NCBI RefSeq assembly: GCF_000378225.1
Contig: NZ_KB905147.1
Span: forward strand, 87,696-151,695
DNA from: Methylophilus methylotrophus DSM 46235 = ATCC 53528
Lineage (GTDB): Bacteria > Pseudomonadota > Gammaproteobacteria > Burkholderiales > Methylophilaceae
DNA length: 64,000 nucleotides
Direction of reading: 5' to 3'
Below, piece by piece: positions 1-9,038 of this stretch. The notes under the pieces are model-generated. The model had not been told where the DNA came from and searched no databases. It saw nothing but the letters and a program-made list of their open reading frames with translations. The position numbers were made by a program, and so were the translations under genes. The first letter of the stretch is position 1. Each line of letters starts with the position of its first letter.

Positions 1-138
1 CTGACAGGCAGTCCACGTGCCAAAGAGCTGCTGGCTGACTGGCCGATTTCACGTGCGAAATTCGTGAAAGTATTCCCTAACGAATACAAACGCGCACTGA
101 CCGAAATGGCTGCAGCTTCTGCCAAACAAGCCGCTTAA
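1..138 (+). CDS. gltB: Glutamate synthase large subunit, C-terminal end (partial)
   Basis: An open frame enters from the left edge and stops with TAA at 136-138. Its last 45 residues end in AKQAA and include [17 protein letters not shown], which resembles the extreme C-terminus of the large (alpha) subunit of NADPH-dependent glutamate synthase. That subunit carries the glutaminase and synthase sites and converts glutamine plus 2-oxoglutarate to glutamate. The identification relies mainly on gltD following directly, because gltB-gltD is the usual order. Only the tail is visible, so no catalytic motif can be checked. Confidence 0.85.
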   Translation: MTGSPRAKELLADWPISRAKFVKVFPNEYKRALTEMAAASAKQAA

Positions 139-157
139 TCGTTTTTGTTAATTGAAT

Positions 158-180
158 GCCCCGCCAAAAGCGGGGCCTTG
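158..180 (+). terminator. Hairpin between gltB and gltD
   Basis: GCCCCGC (158-164) pairs with GCGGGGC (170-176) around a five-base loop, followed by a weak T-rich stretch. It may partly terminate gltB transcripts or protect their 3' end. The poor T-tract makes full termination doubtful, so gltD may still be read from the gltB promoter. Confidence 0.5.
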
Positions 181-225
181 TTAAGGTTGCGCGTGAACGA
201 CGCAACAGGGAAGAGATGATTTCAC

Positions 226-1653
226 ATGGGTAAAGTCACAGGTTTTATGGAATTTGACCGTCTGGCAGAAGAAAATCTGCCAGTGAAAGAGCGCGTCAAA
301 AACTACAAAGAGTTCGTCCTGCATTTGACAGACGACCAGGCCAAACAGCAAGGTGCCCGCTGCATGGATTGCGGCATCCCTTTCTGTACCACTGGCTGTC
401 CGATCAACAACATCATTCCGGACTGGAATGACCTGGTATATCACCAGGACTGGCGCACCGCGATTGATGTGTTGCACTCCACCAACAACTTCCCTGATTT
501 TACCGGCCGTATTTGCCCGGCACCATGTGAGGCGGCCTGTACGCTCAACATTAACAACGATGCCGTCGGAATCAAATCCATCGAGCACGCGATTATCGAC
601 AAAGCCTGGGAAAACGGTTGGGTCACTCCACAGATCAACCCAAACAAAACCGGCAAGAAAATTGCAATTGTAGGCTCAGGCCCGGCAGGCCTGGCAGCCG
701 CCCAACAATTAGCACGTGCAGGTCATGAAGTTACCGTGTTTGAGAAAAATGACCGTATCGGTGGCTTGCTGCGCTACGGCATCCCAGACTTTAAACTGGA
801 CAAATCCAATATTGACCGCCGCATCGCTCAAATGGAAGCCGAAGGCGTGACCTTCAAGGTCAACCAGAATGTAGGCGAAAACGTGAGTGCCGCTGATCTG
901 GAACGCGATTTTGATGCGGTCATCCTCGCAGGTGGTGCTGAATTACCTCGCGACCTGCCTGTGCCAGGCCGTGAACTGGATGGCGTACATTTCGCCATGG
1001 ATTTCCTGACACCAAACAACAAGATGGTGGCAGGTGACAATGTGCCCAACCAGATCAAGGCGACAGGCAAGCACGTGGTGGTGATTGGTGGCGGTGACAC
1101 CGGTTCTGACTGCGTGGGCACTTCCAACCGCCACGGCGCAGCCAGCATCACGCAATTCGAGTTGATGCCACAACCGCCAGAAAAAGAAAATAAATCCCTG
1201 GTATGGCCAAACTGGCCACTCAAAATGCGGACTTCCAGCTCACACGAAGAAGGGGCAGCGCGTGACTGGTCGATCACCACCAAAGAGCTGATCGGCGAGA
1301 ACGGAAAATTGACCGCACTCAAAGGCGCACGTGTAGAGTGGAAAGACGGCAAAATGGTTGAAGTGCCTGGTTCTGAATTCACCATTAAGGCTGATCTGGT
1401 ATTCCTGGCCATGGGCTTTGTTTCACCAGTACAAAAAGTGCTGGACGCCTTTGGTGTGGAAAAAGATAATCGTGGCAATGCCAAAGCGACTACTGAAGGT
1501 GAAGGCTGCTACAAAACCAGCAAGGCCAAAGTGTTTGCTGCGGGCGATATTCGCCGTGGTCAATCCCTGGTAGTGTGGGCTATCCGTGAAGGCCGTCAGT
1601 GCGCACGTGAAGTCGATGCGTTCCTAATGGGCAGCTCTACCCTGCCACGTTAA
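226..1653 (+). CDS. gltD: Glutamate synthase small subunit (GltD)
   Basis: This is the beta subunit of glutamate synthase. It takes electrons from NADPH through FAD and passes them by iron-sulfur clusters to GltB in the cytoplasm. The 475 residues fit the family length. Cysteine motifs [14 protein letters not shown] (46-59) and CPAPCEAAC (97-105) are the N-terminal cluster ligands. A first dinucleotide fold shows GSGPAG at 150-155, and a second nucleotide-binding motif GGGDTG lies in the middle. The ATG at 226 follows a GAAGAG ribosome site. The gene lies 87 bases after gltB, separated by a hairpin, and ends before a strong terminator. Confidence 0.96.
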   Translation: MGKVTGFMEFDRLAEENLPVKERVKNYKEFVLHLTDDQAKQQGARCMDCGIPFCTTGCPINNIIPDWNDLVYHQDWRTAIDVLHSTNNFPDFTGRICPAPCEAACTLNINNDAVGIKSIEHAIIDKAWENGWVTPQINPNKTGKKIAIVGSGPAGLAAAQQLARAGHEVTVFEKNDRIGGLLRYGIPDFKLDKSNIDRRIAQMEAEGVTFKVNQNVGENVSAADLERDFDAVILAGGAELPRDLPVPGRELDGVHFAMDFLTPNNKMVAGDNVPNQIKATGKHVVVIGGGDTGSDCVGTSNRHGAASITQFELMPQPPEKENKSLVWPNWPLKMRTSSSHEEGAARDWSITTKELIGENGKLTALKGARVEWKDGKMVEVPGSEFTIKADLVFLAMGFVSPVQKVLDAFGVEKDNRGNAKATTEGEGCYKTSKAKVFAAGDIRRGQSLVVWAIREGRQCAREVDAFLMGSSTLPR

Positions 1654-1676
1654 TACAGCGACACCGCAACATGCCT

Positions 1677-1706
1677 AAAACGCCGATGCCTGTCATCGGC
1701 GTTTTT
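1677..1706 (+). terminator. Intrinsic terminator of gltD
   Basis: An eight-base stem, CGCCGATG (1681-1688) with CATCGGCG (1694-1701), has a five-base loop and is followed by TTTTT. It sits 27 bases after the gltD stop codon and closes the gltBD unit. Confidence 0.9.
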
Positions 1707-1827
1707 ATTTGTCATATCGCAAAAAAACCGCATTCTTTCAGATAAAACAACAGCTTGGCCTTTATAATCATGTTTTTAGATGTTGTTGGCATGAACACAA
1801 CAACCCACGCAACCGAAACCAGAGCAA

Positions 1828-2907
1828 ATGACCACTCTCCAAAACGACACCTTCTTGCGCGCCCTGTTACGCCAACCTACTGAATACACGCCAGTCTGGA
1901 TGATGCGTCAGGCTGGGCGTTACCTGCCGGAATACCGTGAAAGCCGTAAAACCGCGGGCAGTTTTATGCAATTATGCCAAAGCCCGGCATTTGCGACCGA
2001 AGTGACTCTGCAACCGTTGGACCGTTATCCACAACTAGATGCTGCCATCTTGTTTAGCGACATCCTAACCGTGCCAGACGCCATGGGCTTGGGCTTGTAT
2101 TTTGAAGAAGGCGAGGGCCCTAAATTTGAGCGGACTTTGCAAGCTGAGGAAGATATCCTCAAACTTGAAGTGCCTGACATGGCCAAGCTGCAATATGTGT
2201 TTGACGCTGTCAGTAGCATCCGTAAGGCATTAAATGGCCGCGTGCCCTTGATCGGTTTCTCCGGCAGCCCATGGACTCTGGCGACCTATATGGTAGAAGG
2301 CAAAGGTGGCACGGACTTCCTGGCTACAAAAAAAATGGGATATGCCAGACCAGAGCTGCTGCATCGCATTCTGGACATCACTGCACAAACGGTGACTCAG
2401 TATCTCAACGCGCAAATTGCTGCGGGTGCCCAAGCCGTGATGATTTTCGACTCCTGGGGCGGCGCACTTTCGCATGATGCTTATACCGAGTTTTCACTCA
2501 ACTATATGCAAAAAATTGTCTCTGGCCTGACCAAGACAGCCGAAGGCAAAACAGTGCCTAGCATCGTCTTTACCAAAGGGGGCGGTTTGTGGCTGGAAGC
2601 ACAAGCGGCCATCGGCGCAGATGCCCTTGGGCTGGACTGGACAGTAGACCTTGGTCAAGCGCGCCAGCGCGTGGGTAACAAAGTGGCGCTGCAAGGCAAT
2701 ATGGATCCGGCCATTCTACTGAGCTCACCAGCAGCGATTGAAAAAGAAGTGGCCCGTATACTGGCTAGCTACGGAAACGGTCACGGGCATATCTTTAATC
2801 TTGGCCATGGCATCACGCAGTGGACACCGCCAGAGCATGCCGCCTGCATGCTGGAAACCCTGCGCAAACTGAGTCCGACATATCATCAATCACTTAGAGC
2901 CTGTTAA
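1828..2907 (+). CDS. hemE: Uroporphyrinogen decarboxylase
   Basis: HemE removes the four acetate carboxyl groups of uroporphyrinogen III to give coproporphyrinogen III in cytoplasmic haem synthesis. The 359-residue length is typical. The N-terminal signature [14 protein letters not shown] contains the substrate-binding arginines, and the second signature [16 protein letters not shown] is present. A conserved LGHGI segment lies near the C-terminus. The ATG at 1828 is preceded by an AGAG-type ribosome site. The gene stands alone between the gltD terminator and a bidirectional terminator shared with the convergent cytochrome gene. Confidence 0.97.
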   Translation: MTTLQNDTFLRALLRQPTEYTPVWMMRQAGRYLPEYRESRKTAGSFMQLCQSPAFATEVTLQPLDRYPQLDAAILFSDILTVPDAMGLGLYFEEGEGPKFERTLQAEEDILKLEVPDMAKLQYVFDAVSSIRKALNGRVPLIGFSGSPWTLATYMVEGKGGTDFLATKKMGYARPELLHRILDITAQTVTQYLNAQIAAGAQAVMIFDSWGGALSHDAYTEFSLNYMQKIVSGLTKTAEGKTVPSIVFTKGGGLWLEAQAAIGADALGLDWTVDLGQARQRVGNKVALQGNMDPAILLSSPAAIEKEVARILASYGNGHGHIFNLGHGITQWTPPEHAACMLETLRKLSPTYHQSLRAC

Positions 2908-2920
2908 CACAGCAATCACA

Positions 2921-2950
2921 AAAAAGCCCCTCCATGTGACGGGGCTTTTT
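2921..2950. terminator. Bidirectional terminator between hemE and cytochrome b561 gene
   Basis: AAAAAGCCCC (2921-2930) is the reverse complement of GGGGCTTTTT (2941-2950). The A-tract and T-tract flank a strong GC stem, so it works for both convergent genes. Confidence 0.9.
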
Positions 2951-2969
2951 AATAACCAGTAAAGTGTGA

Positions 2970-3566
2970 CTACTTCAGAGACATTCTGGACATGGTCTCA
3001 TCCTTGTCAATGAATTTGTGCTTGAGCGCACCCAACACATGCACAATCAGCAACACAACCAACAGATTAGCACCAAACTCATGTAACTCCTCATAAGTAT
3101 GACGCATCGCTTTATCATCCACACCATCAAGAACATGCAATCCAAACCAGTTGATTCCAAACTTGCTATTCAGTGACATCAGCAATCCCGTCAGCGGAAT
3201 CGCAATCATGAGCAAGTAAAACAAGTGATGCGTACCCGTCGCCAACTTTCGCTCCCAAACACGATAGCTACTCAGCATCACAGGTGGCTTATGGGTAATT
3301 CGCCAATACAGTCTTAACAATACCAGCGCAAACAGTGTGAGACCGACAGATTTGTGAAGATTAAAATAAAACATGCGTGGACTGCCTGGCTCGGAGAGTT
3401 GCCAGGTATAAAGTCCCCAGTCAAACAAGTCGAATGCGATTTGCTTGGGGCCATCTTTTGGTAAGTCAGTCATATACCAACCCAATCCAATCATGAAGAA
3501 AATGGCAAGGGCAATCAGCCAGTGCAAAATAATCGCCACTTTGGTGTAACGCTGGGTTGAACTCAT
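2970..3566 (-). CDS. Cytochrome b561 family membrane protein
   Basis: A four-helix inner-membrane dihaem cytochrome of the bacterial b561 (CybB) family, 198 residues. Members move electrons between quinones and respiratory or periplasmic partners. Candidate haem ligands are the histidines in ILHWLIAL, NLHKSVGL, GTHHLFYL, ELHEFGANLL and IVHVLGALKH. The C-terminal LKHKFIDKDETMSRM is a conserved family ending. An AAAGGAG ribosome site stands just before the ATG. It diverges from a quinoprotein-relay type hydrolase, and the pair may belong to one periplasmic oxidation pathway, which is inference. The electron partner cannot be read from the sequence. Confidence 0.92.
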   Translation of the reverse strand: MSSTQRYTKVAIILHWLIALAIFFMIGLGWYMTDLPKDGPKQIAFDLFDWGLYTWQLSEPGSPRMFYFNLHKSVGLTLFALVLLRLYWRITHKPPVMLSSYRVWERKLATGTHHLFYLLMIAIPLTGLLMSLNSKFGINWFGLHVLDGVDDKAMRHTYEELHEFGANLLVVLLIVHVLGALKHKFIDKDETMSRMSLK

Positions 3567-3669
3567 TGAATCTCCTTTGTTGGTTGAGGTGACCAGCCTG
3601 TGACAGTGGTCACTTTGATGCCACGCATGAATTGTTTATGATGCATGAATCATTCATGGGTGAGCCGTC
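3567..3669. promoter_or_regulatory. Divergent control region with palindromes
   Basis: This 103-base spacer separates the cytochrome b561 and hydrolase genes. It holds GTGACCA (3589-3595) inverted against TGGTCAC (3607-3613). It also has a direct repeat GCATGAAT (3625-3632 and 3643-3650), the second copy forming ATGAAT-C-ATTCAT (3645-3657). The symmetry suggests binding sites for a shared regulator, which cannot be named. Confidence 0.4.
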
Positions 3670-4599
3670 ATGTTATCAAAAATCAACCGTTTTGGTGTGT
3701 GTCTTGCATACCTATTTGTAACACTGTGTAGCCAAGCCTGGGCCCAAGACTTTGAATTTAAACAGGTTGCGGACGGCATCTATGTGCACCACGGCAAACA
3801 TCTCGATATTGATGAAGGCTATCAGGGGGATATCTGTAACCTCGGCGTCATTATCGGCCACGAAGCGATTGCTGTGATTGACAGTGGCGGCAGCAAACAT
3901 ACCGGCGAACAGTTACTCGCCGCCATTCGCCGCATCAGCCCTTTGCCCATCCGATATGTCATCAACACCCATGTTCACCCTGACCATACCTATGGTAACG
4001 CTGCTTTTCAAAATGGGACCACCCACTTTGTGGGACACGAAAAATTAGGGACCAACATGCTGCTGCGTAAGGAACAATATGAAAAGCTAAACACTCGGCT
4101 ACTCGGGGCTGACGGCGCGGCCAGCAGCACCATCCCCCCGGACACACTGGTGCATGCCGAACAAACACTAGACCTAGGCAATCGCGTTTTGCAGTTACAA
4201 GCACGCAAGGTGGCGCATACGCATACCGACCTGACAATCTTGGACATACAAAGCAACACCCTGTTTGCCGGTGACCTGCTGTTTGCACAACGGACGCCGG
4301 TGGTTGAAGGCGATCTCAAAGGCTTGATTGCAGTGCTTGAACAGATCAATCAGCAACAATACTCCCTCATCGTACCAGGTCATGGGCTTGAGAGCACTGA
4401 TCAGAAGACCATCATCGGTAACGAGTTACGCTACCTGAACTTGTTATTGACAGATATCCGTAACAACATTAAAAAAGGCATCAGTATGGAGCAAACCATG
4501 GACACCGCAGCGGCGGCTGAGCGCGACAAATGGCAATTATTCGATGTTGCCAACCGACGAAATGTCAATGTGATTTACCCGCAACTGGAGTGGGAATAA
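3670..4599 (+). CDS. Exported metallo-beta-lactamase-fold hydrolase (quinoprotein relay system type)
   Basis: A 309-residue exported zinc hydrolase. Residues 1-26 form a Sec signal peptide ending in SQAWA. The zinc motif HVHPDH at 101-106 is followed by further ligand candidates in AHTHTD, AGDLLF and PGHG. The sequence most resembles the family named quinoprotein relay system zinc metallohydrolase, related to SoxH and found beside PQQ or cytochrome oxidation systems. This family name is recalled, not searched. The substrate is unknown. Divergence from a cytochrome b561 fits a periplasmic electron-transfer setting. Confidence 0.82.
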   Translation: MLSKINRFGVCLAYLFVTLCSQAWAQDFEFKQVADGIYVHHGKHLDIDEGYQGDICNLGVIIGHEAIAVIDSGGSKHTGEQLLAAIRRISPLPIRYVINTHVHPDHTYGNAAFQNGTTHFVGHEKLGTNMLLRKEQYEKLNTRLLGADGAASSTIPPDTLVHAEQTLDLGNRVLQLQARKVAHTHTDLTILDIQSNTLFAGDLLFAQRTPVVEGDLKGLIAVLEQINQQQYSLIVPGHGLESTDQKTIIGNELRYLNLLLTDIRNNIKKGISMEQTMDTAAAAERDKWQLFDVANRRNVNVIYPQLEWE

Positions 4600-4782
4600 T
4601 GCTAGCCTTTATCGCTGATCATTTAGAAAATGATACAGCCATCAGGTTTTAAGACATAACGGCAATACGCTTCATCCATAGTTTGTAAGATTAGCCTCTA
4701 CATATGGATATCTTACGTCCTCCAGTGTCTTCAGTATGGACTCAAAAATCAATTTTGTTATATTCTGGTCTCTGGGCAGTGA

Positions 4783-7700
4783 TTAACGTGAGTACGCTTT
4801 GGTTAATATCAGTAGCGAGGGCAACAAAACCATATTTGCCATAACGGCAAACAACAAACCACTGACAACAACCAAAGCCAACGGGTACTCAATTTCATAT
4901 CCTGAAATTGGACCCTTAAATATGATCGGCATTAAAGCCATCGTTGTTGCTAAACTTGTCATAGCGATTGCTCTAGTTCGGTTTGATATCGCAGATATTA
5001 GAATTTCCTTTGTTATCGCGGAGTTCTGTGACTGTTGCTGAACATTTGAAATAATCAAAATACCGTTTCTTGCTGCAATCCCAATCACGGCAATGAGTCC
5101 GATCATGGCACCCAAAGAAGTGACTCCGCCGGAAAACCATATTCCCAGAACGCCTCCCGCAATTGCAAACGGTAGCATTGCAAACAACATCAGTGTCAAT
5201 CGCACTGATTTAAACGACATTTTAATCAATATAAAAACCACGATAAGCGCCAAGCATGTATATGCGATGAGCGTTTGAGTTGCAGACCGCTGCTCAGTGA
5301 ATTCGCCCATGAATTTAATGTAATAACCTGCTGGCAACTGGATGTGTGAGACCTTGTTTTCAATTAATGTTGCAACGCTACCTATGTCTTTTCCTGAAAC
5401 ATTGGCAGAGATGTCAATTTTCCGTGAAGCGGACTCTCTTTTTACCTCGTTTGGTGTGGGTTGCACATACACATCTGCCACGTCTGAGAGCTGTAACATG
5501 GCACCTGTTGGGCTAACTAGTTGCAACTTTCTTAGCGACATCAAGTTATCACGTACTGGATGATTGCTGATAAGACGCACATTAAAGCGCGACTGACCCA
5601 TCAGTATTTCGCCCTGTACTTTGCCTTGTGACATCAAAGCGAGTGCCTGTTTAATGTCAGCCTCATTGATCCCATATTGAGCAGCCTGGGCATGTTTGAT
5701 ACGCACATGAATTTGTGGCACCAGACCCTGTGCCTCTACCTTGAGATCTATCACCCCATCTAAAGAGGCCATTGCTTGGCGTATTTCTTCGGCTTTGTTT
5801 CTGAGCGTGTCCAGATCATCGCCAAACAATCTGATCACAATGCTCGCACTGTTACCAGACATGACCTCCTTGGTGCGCTCCTTCAGATAGGTTTGTACAT
5901 CCGTAAAAATGCCGGTGTATCCAGAGATTGTTTGATTGATTTTTTGTACCGTTTCTTCGTAAGGGACATTTGGCGCAATGCTAACCCAGAGTTCACCAAA
6001 ATTCGGACCAACCACTTCATCGGCGACCTCAGTGCGGCCGATATGTGCCCCTAGGTTTCTCACGCCATCAATTTGCATCAATTCCTCACTGGCGCGAACA
6101 GTCATTTTCTTCATCTGTTCAACAGATGTCGTTGGGCGCGAAACAAAGTGCATTAAAAAATCGCGCTCTTTAAACGCCGGAATAAATTCCGACCCCAGAA
6201 ATGGCACACTAGCCATGAGCAAACACAATGCAATTAGCGAACCAAACACAATTTTTTTGGGTTGCTCCAGCATACGAGCCAACCATTTGCTTAAAAGGTC
6301 AAACTGTGGAGAAGCCGCATGAGAAATATGGCGCCCACTCTTTAACAGGCAATAGGCTAGCGCAGGGGTTAATATCAGGGCTACCAGCAGTGAGGCTGAG
6401 ATCGCAAATAAGTAGCCATAGGCCAGTGGTTTAAAGAATGCTCCAGCAATGCCTTCCAGGAAAAACACAGGGATGAACACTGACATGACAATCAGCGTGG
6501 CATAGATCACTGCGCCTCTGACTTCATAAGAGGCTTGAACTATCACCTTCAGTAGTGATTTCGGGTGTTGGCTGCTCTGATTCGTTTCTACTGCGCGCAG
6601 TATATTCTCCATATCAATAATTGAGTCATCAACGACTTCGCCCAATGCAATCACCAGCCCTGCCAAGACCATGGTATTGATCGAGATGCCTAGCCAGGTA
6701 AGCATCAAGATAGCGGTCACCAAAGATATAGGAATAGCAATCAGACTAATCAGTGCTGGCCCAGGTCTGCGTAAAAACCAGAATAAAAGAATTGCAACTA
6801 ACGCAATGCCAACCATTATGGCCTGTTTCAAGTGATCGATGGCCTGCTCAATAAAGGAGGCTGGTCTAAATATGGATGCATCCAAAGTCATCTCTTTTAA
6901 ACCGGGTTTTAATTCTGCAAGTGCCCGATCAATCTCTGCAGTCACTTTCAGCGTGTTGGCATCTGGCTGTTTTTCAACAATCAACAATAAGCCGTCCCCG
7001 CGATTTATCACTGCATCACCAATAGGCATCGCATGATGCCACTCAACCTCAGCAACTTGTCCAAGTGTAATGGGAATTCCATGATTGATGCCCACGATCA
7101 TGTCTTTGAATGCTTCTTTTGAGGTTGTGGGCCGGTCATAAGTGACAGCCAGTCTTTGCTGATCTGTATCCAGATAACCGGATCCTTCTGAATTGATTGC
7201 AGACGTCACTTGTTGACTGACCTGGGAAACTGTGAGTTGACACTCTGCAAGTTTGACTGGATCAAATTGAATATGCAGTTCAGGCTCGCGCAATCCCCAG
7301 ATCGCCACATTGGCCACACCTGGAACAGACATCAAGCGAGGTCGTATTGTCCACAATGCTTCAGTGCTGAGTTCTTGGATGGATAAACGATCTGAAGTTA
7401 AGCCAATTTTTAATACCCGAGAGAGTGAAGATAATGAGGGCAGCATCACAGGGGGTTTCGCTGTTACGGGCAAGCGTTGGCTGACTAACAATAGTCGCTC
7501 TTGTACTGCCTGTCTGGCCTGATCAATCCGTGTATTGGCTTCAAATAACATGACCACAGAGGAGAGGCCAAGCACTGACTTTGAACGTAATGTTTTCAGA
7601 TGCGGGATGCCATTCATGGCATGCTCAATCGGAATGGAAATAAGTTGCTCTGTTTCCAGGCTAGATAGCCCCGGTGCTTCTGTTTGAATCTCCACTTTGA

Positions 7701-7833
7701 CTGGAGAAAACTCCGGGAAGACATCCATAGGCGTTTCTGGAATACACCGCAATCCAACCAGAATAAGTATGACTGCCAGGGTAATAACAAGATGGCGTAA
7801 TTGAATTGCACGCAATGTCAGTTTTTTCAACAT
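4783..7833 (-). CDS. Heavy-metal-type RND efflux permease (CusA/CzcA-like)
   Basis: The inner-membrane proton-driven pump of a tripartite efflux system, 1016 residues. It has twelve predicted membrane helices and two large periplasmic loops. The fourth helix reads IALGEVVDDSIIDMENI, with an acidic pair of the AcrB or CusA proton relay, but in a GEVVDD form rather than the DGAVV form of classic CzcA proteins. The start at 7833 (MLKKLTLRAIQ) is preferred because AGGGGTGG lies seven bases upstream. An in-frame ATG at 7875 would overlap the preceding gene. It is last in the order channel, adaptor, pump. The metal or drug exported is not known. Confidence 0.9.
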   Translation of the reverse strand: MLKKLTLRAIQLRHLVITLAVILILVGLRCIPETPMDVFPEFSPVKVEIQTEAPGLSSLETEQLISIPIEHAMNGIPHLKTLRSKSVLGLSSVVMLFEANTRIDQARQAVQERLLLVSQRLPVTAKPPVMLPSLSSLSRVLKIGLTSDRLSIQELSTEALWTIRPRLMSVPGVANVAIWGLREPELHIQFDPVKLAECQLTVSQVSQQVTSAINSEGSGYLDTDQQRLAVTYDRPTTSKEAFKDMIVGINHGIPITLGQVAEVEWHHAMPIGDAVINRGDGLLLIVEKQPDANTLKVTAEIDRALAELKPGLKEMTLDASIFRPASFIEQAIDHLKQAIMVGIALVAILLFWFLRRPGPALISLIAIPISLVTAILMLTWLGISINTMVLAGLVIALGEVVDDSIIDMENILRAVETNQSSQHPKSLLKVIVQASYEVRGAVIYATLIVMSVFIPVFFLEGIAGAFFKPLAYGYLFAISASLLVALILTPALAYCLLKSGRHISHAASPQFDLLSKWLARMLEQPKKIVFGSLIALCLLMASVPFLGSEFIPAFKERDFLMHFVSRPTTSVEQMKKMTVRASEELMQIDGVRNLGAHIGRTEVADEVVGPNFGELWVSIAPNVPYEETVQKINQTISGYTGIFTDVQTYLKERTKEVMSGNSASIVIRLFGDDLDTLRNKAEEIRQAMASLDGVIDLKVEAQGLVPQIHVRIKHAQAAQYGINEADIKQALALMSQGKVQGEILMGQSRFNVRLISNHPVRDNLMSLRKLQLVSPTGAMLQLSDVADVYVQPTPNEVKRESASRKIDISANVSGKDIGSVATLIENKVSHIQLPAGYYIKFMGEFTEQRSATQTLIAYTCLALIVVFILIKMSFKSVRLTLMLFAMLPFAIAGGVLGIWFSGGVTSLGAMIGLIAVIGIAARNGILIISNVQQQSQNSAITKEILISAISNRTRAIAMTSLATTMALMPIIFKGPISGYEIEYPLALVVVSGLLFAVMANMVLLPSLLILTKAYSR

Positions 7834-7846
7834 ATTCAATCCACCC

Positions 7847-9028
7847 CTAGTGCGTATAGCCGGTTTCCAGCGCAAATAACTCTTGCGCGCCGTGAGACAC
7901 TACAACTCTTCCTTGAATATCCGGTTTATTCACCACACATGTGTTTGAGGTATTGTCAGAGACGAAGACACGTTCACGGCGAAAATGTGTTTCATCCTCT
8001 TTGAGATAAATCCATTCACCGCCATACATATCGACCACAATCGCCGAACAGGGTAAGCTCAATGCCATCCGTGTTGGTTCTCGCTCAAGGATGTTGACAC
8101 TGATTTTTTGCATGGCGGCGAGCTCCCCCATGTGGGAGGCTGCATATATGACCTTGCGCATCCCTGTTTGCAGATCGGCTTCTAGGGGCAGCGAGATTTT
8201 CTTTAAAGGGATTTCATTATCGCTAATGCCACGGTCTGCAATCCAGGCATCGTTTAATTGCAGGTTTTTAATCTGCGCTTGTGGAACGAACACAGTAACT
8301 AGCAATTGATTGGTACTGACAATATCCATTAATTGACTGCCTGCACCCAAGAGTTGGCCTGAAGTAAAATTAAGCTGACTGATGACACCTTCTTTAGCCG
8401 CTTTGATCACATATACGCCGCTCGCTCCATCTGCTACGGCTTGTTTAAGCAGTGCCTGTTTCTGTTGGATGGTATTGAGGTTGGTTTCCGCAATCGCTAA
8501 ATTAGCCTGTGCATCATCGACACTCTTTTGACTGCCTACGTGTTGCAAAAATAACTGCCTGGCTCTGTTAAATACCAAACGGTTGGCTTCTACTTGTTCA
8601 TGCGAAGATTTGAGCTGCCCCTCCGTATCTGAAAGATTGGTGAGCAAACTTAGTCTGGTTTCCGGGGTAACCACAGGTTTGATTTTGAACAATGTCTGCC
8701 CGGCTGTGACCTTATCTCCCAAATGCAATTTAGCATTCAACTCGACATACCCACTAAATGGCGTGATGTAGTGAGTGAGTGCTTGAGGCGCATATCCGAT
8801 TTGTGCTGGATATAACTTTGAAGAAAGCGCTTTTGCCAAGCGTATTTCTTTAGTTTCCAATCCCAATTTCTTGATAGCGATGTTTGATAACGCGACCTGA
8901 TTGAACTGATTTTCGTTGGCACTGATGGTTTCGGATATACCAAATACCGGGCATAGCATTAATATGCCTATGAGGCATGTGATGAAGTGATGTGACTTAA
9001 TGACTATCATGTGGTGATTGATCGACAT
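7847..9028 (-). CDS. Periplasmic adaptor of RND efflux system (CusB/HlyD-like)
   Basis: A 393-residue membrane-fusion protein linking the RND pump to the outer-membrane channel. It has a hydrophobic N-terminal signal (GILMLCPVFG), a lipoyl-like half (GYVELNAKLHLGDKVTAGQ), a helical hairpin with many Q, N and A residues around 130-195, and a beta-barrel part. No methionine-rich or histidine-rich metal-binding tail is visible, unlike typical copper or zinc adaptors. The start at 9028 follows GAAAGA; a second ATG six codons on is possible. It lies 13 bases before the permease gene and 10 bases after the channel gene. Confidence 0.88.
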   Translation of the reverse strand: MSINHHMIVIKSHHFITCLIGILMLCPVFGISETISANENQFNQVALSNIAIKKLGLETKEIRLAKALSSKLYPAQIGYAPQALTHYITPFSGYVELNAKLHLGDKVTAGQTLFKIKPVVTPETRLSLLTNLSDTEGQLKSSHEQVEANRLVFNRARQLFLQHVGSQKSVDDAQANLAIAETNLNTIQQKQALLKQAVADGASGVYVIKAAKEGVISQLNFTSGQLLGAGSQLMDIVSTNQLLVTVFVPQAQIKNLQLNDAWIADRGISDNEIPLKKISLPLEADLQTGMRKVIYAASHMGELAAMQKISVNILEREPTRMALSLPCSAIVVDMYGGEWIYLKEDETHFRRERVFVSDNTSNTCVVNKPDIQGRVVVSHGAQELFALETGYTH

Positions 9029-9038
9029 GATGATTCTT

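Noticed and set aside
4600..4782. Short hairpin ATCATTT/AAATGAT near 4618 as a terminator
   Set aside because: Weak AT stem without a T-tract; the spacer shows nothing convincing.
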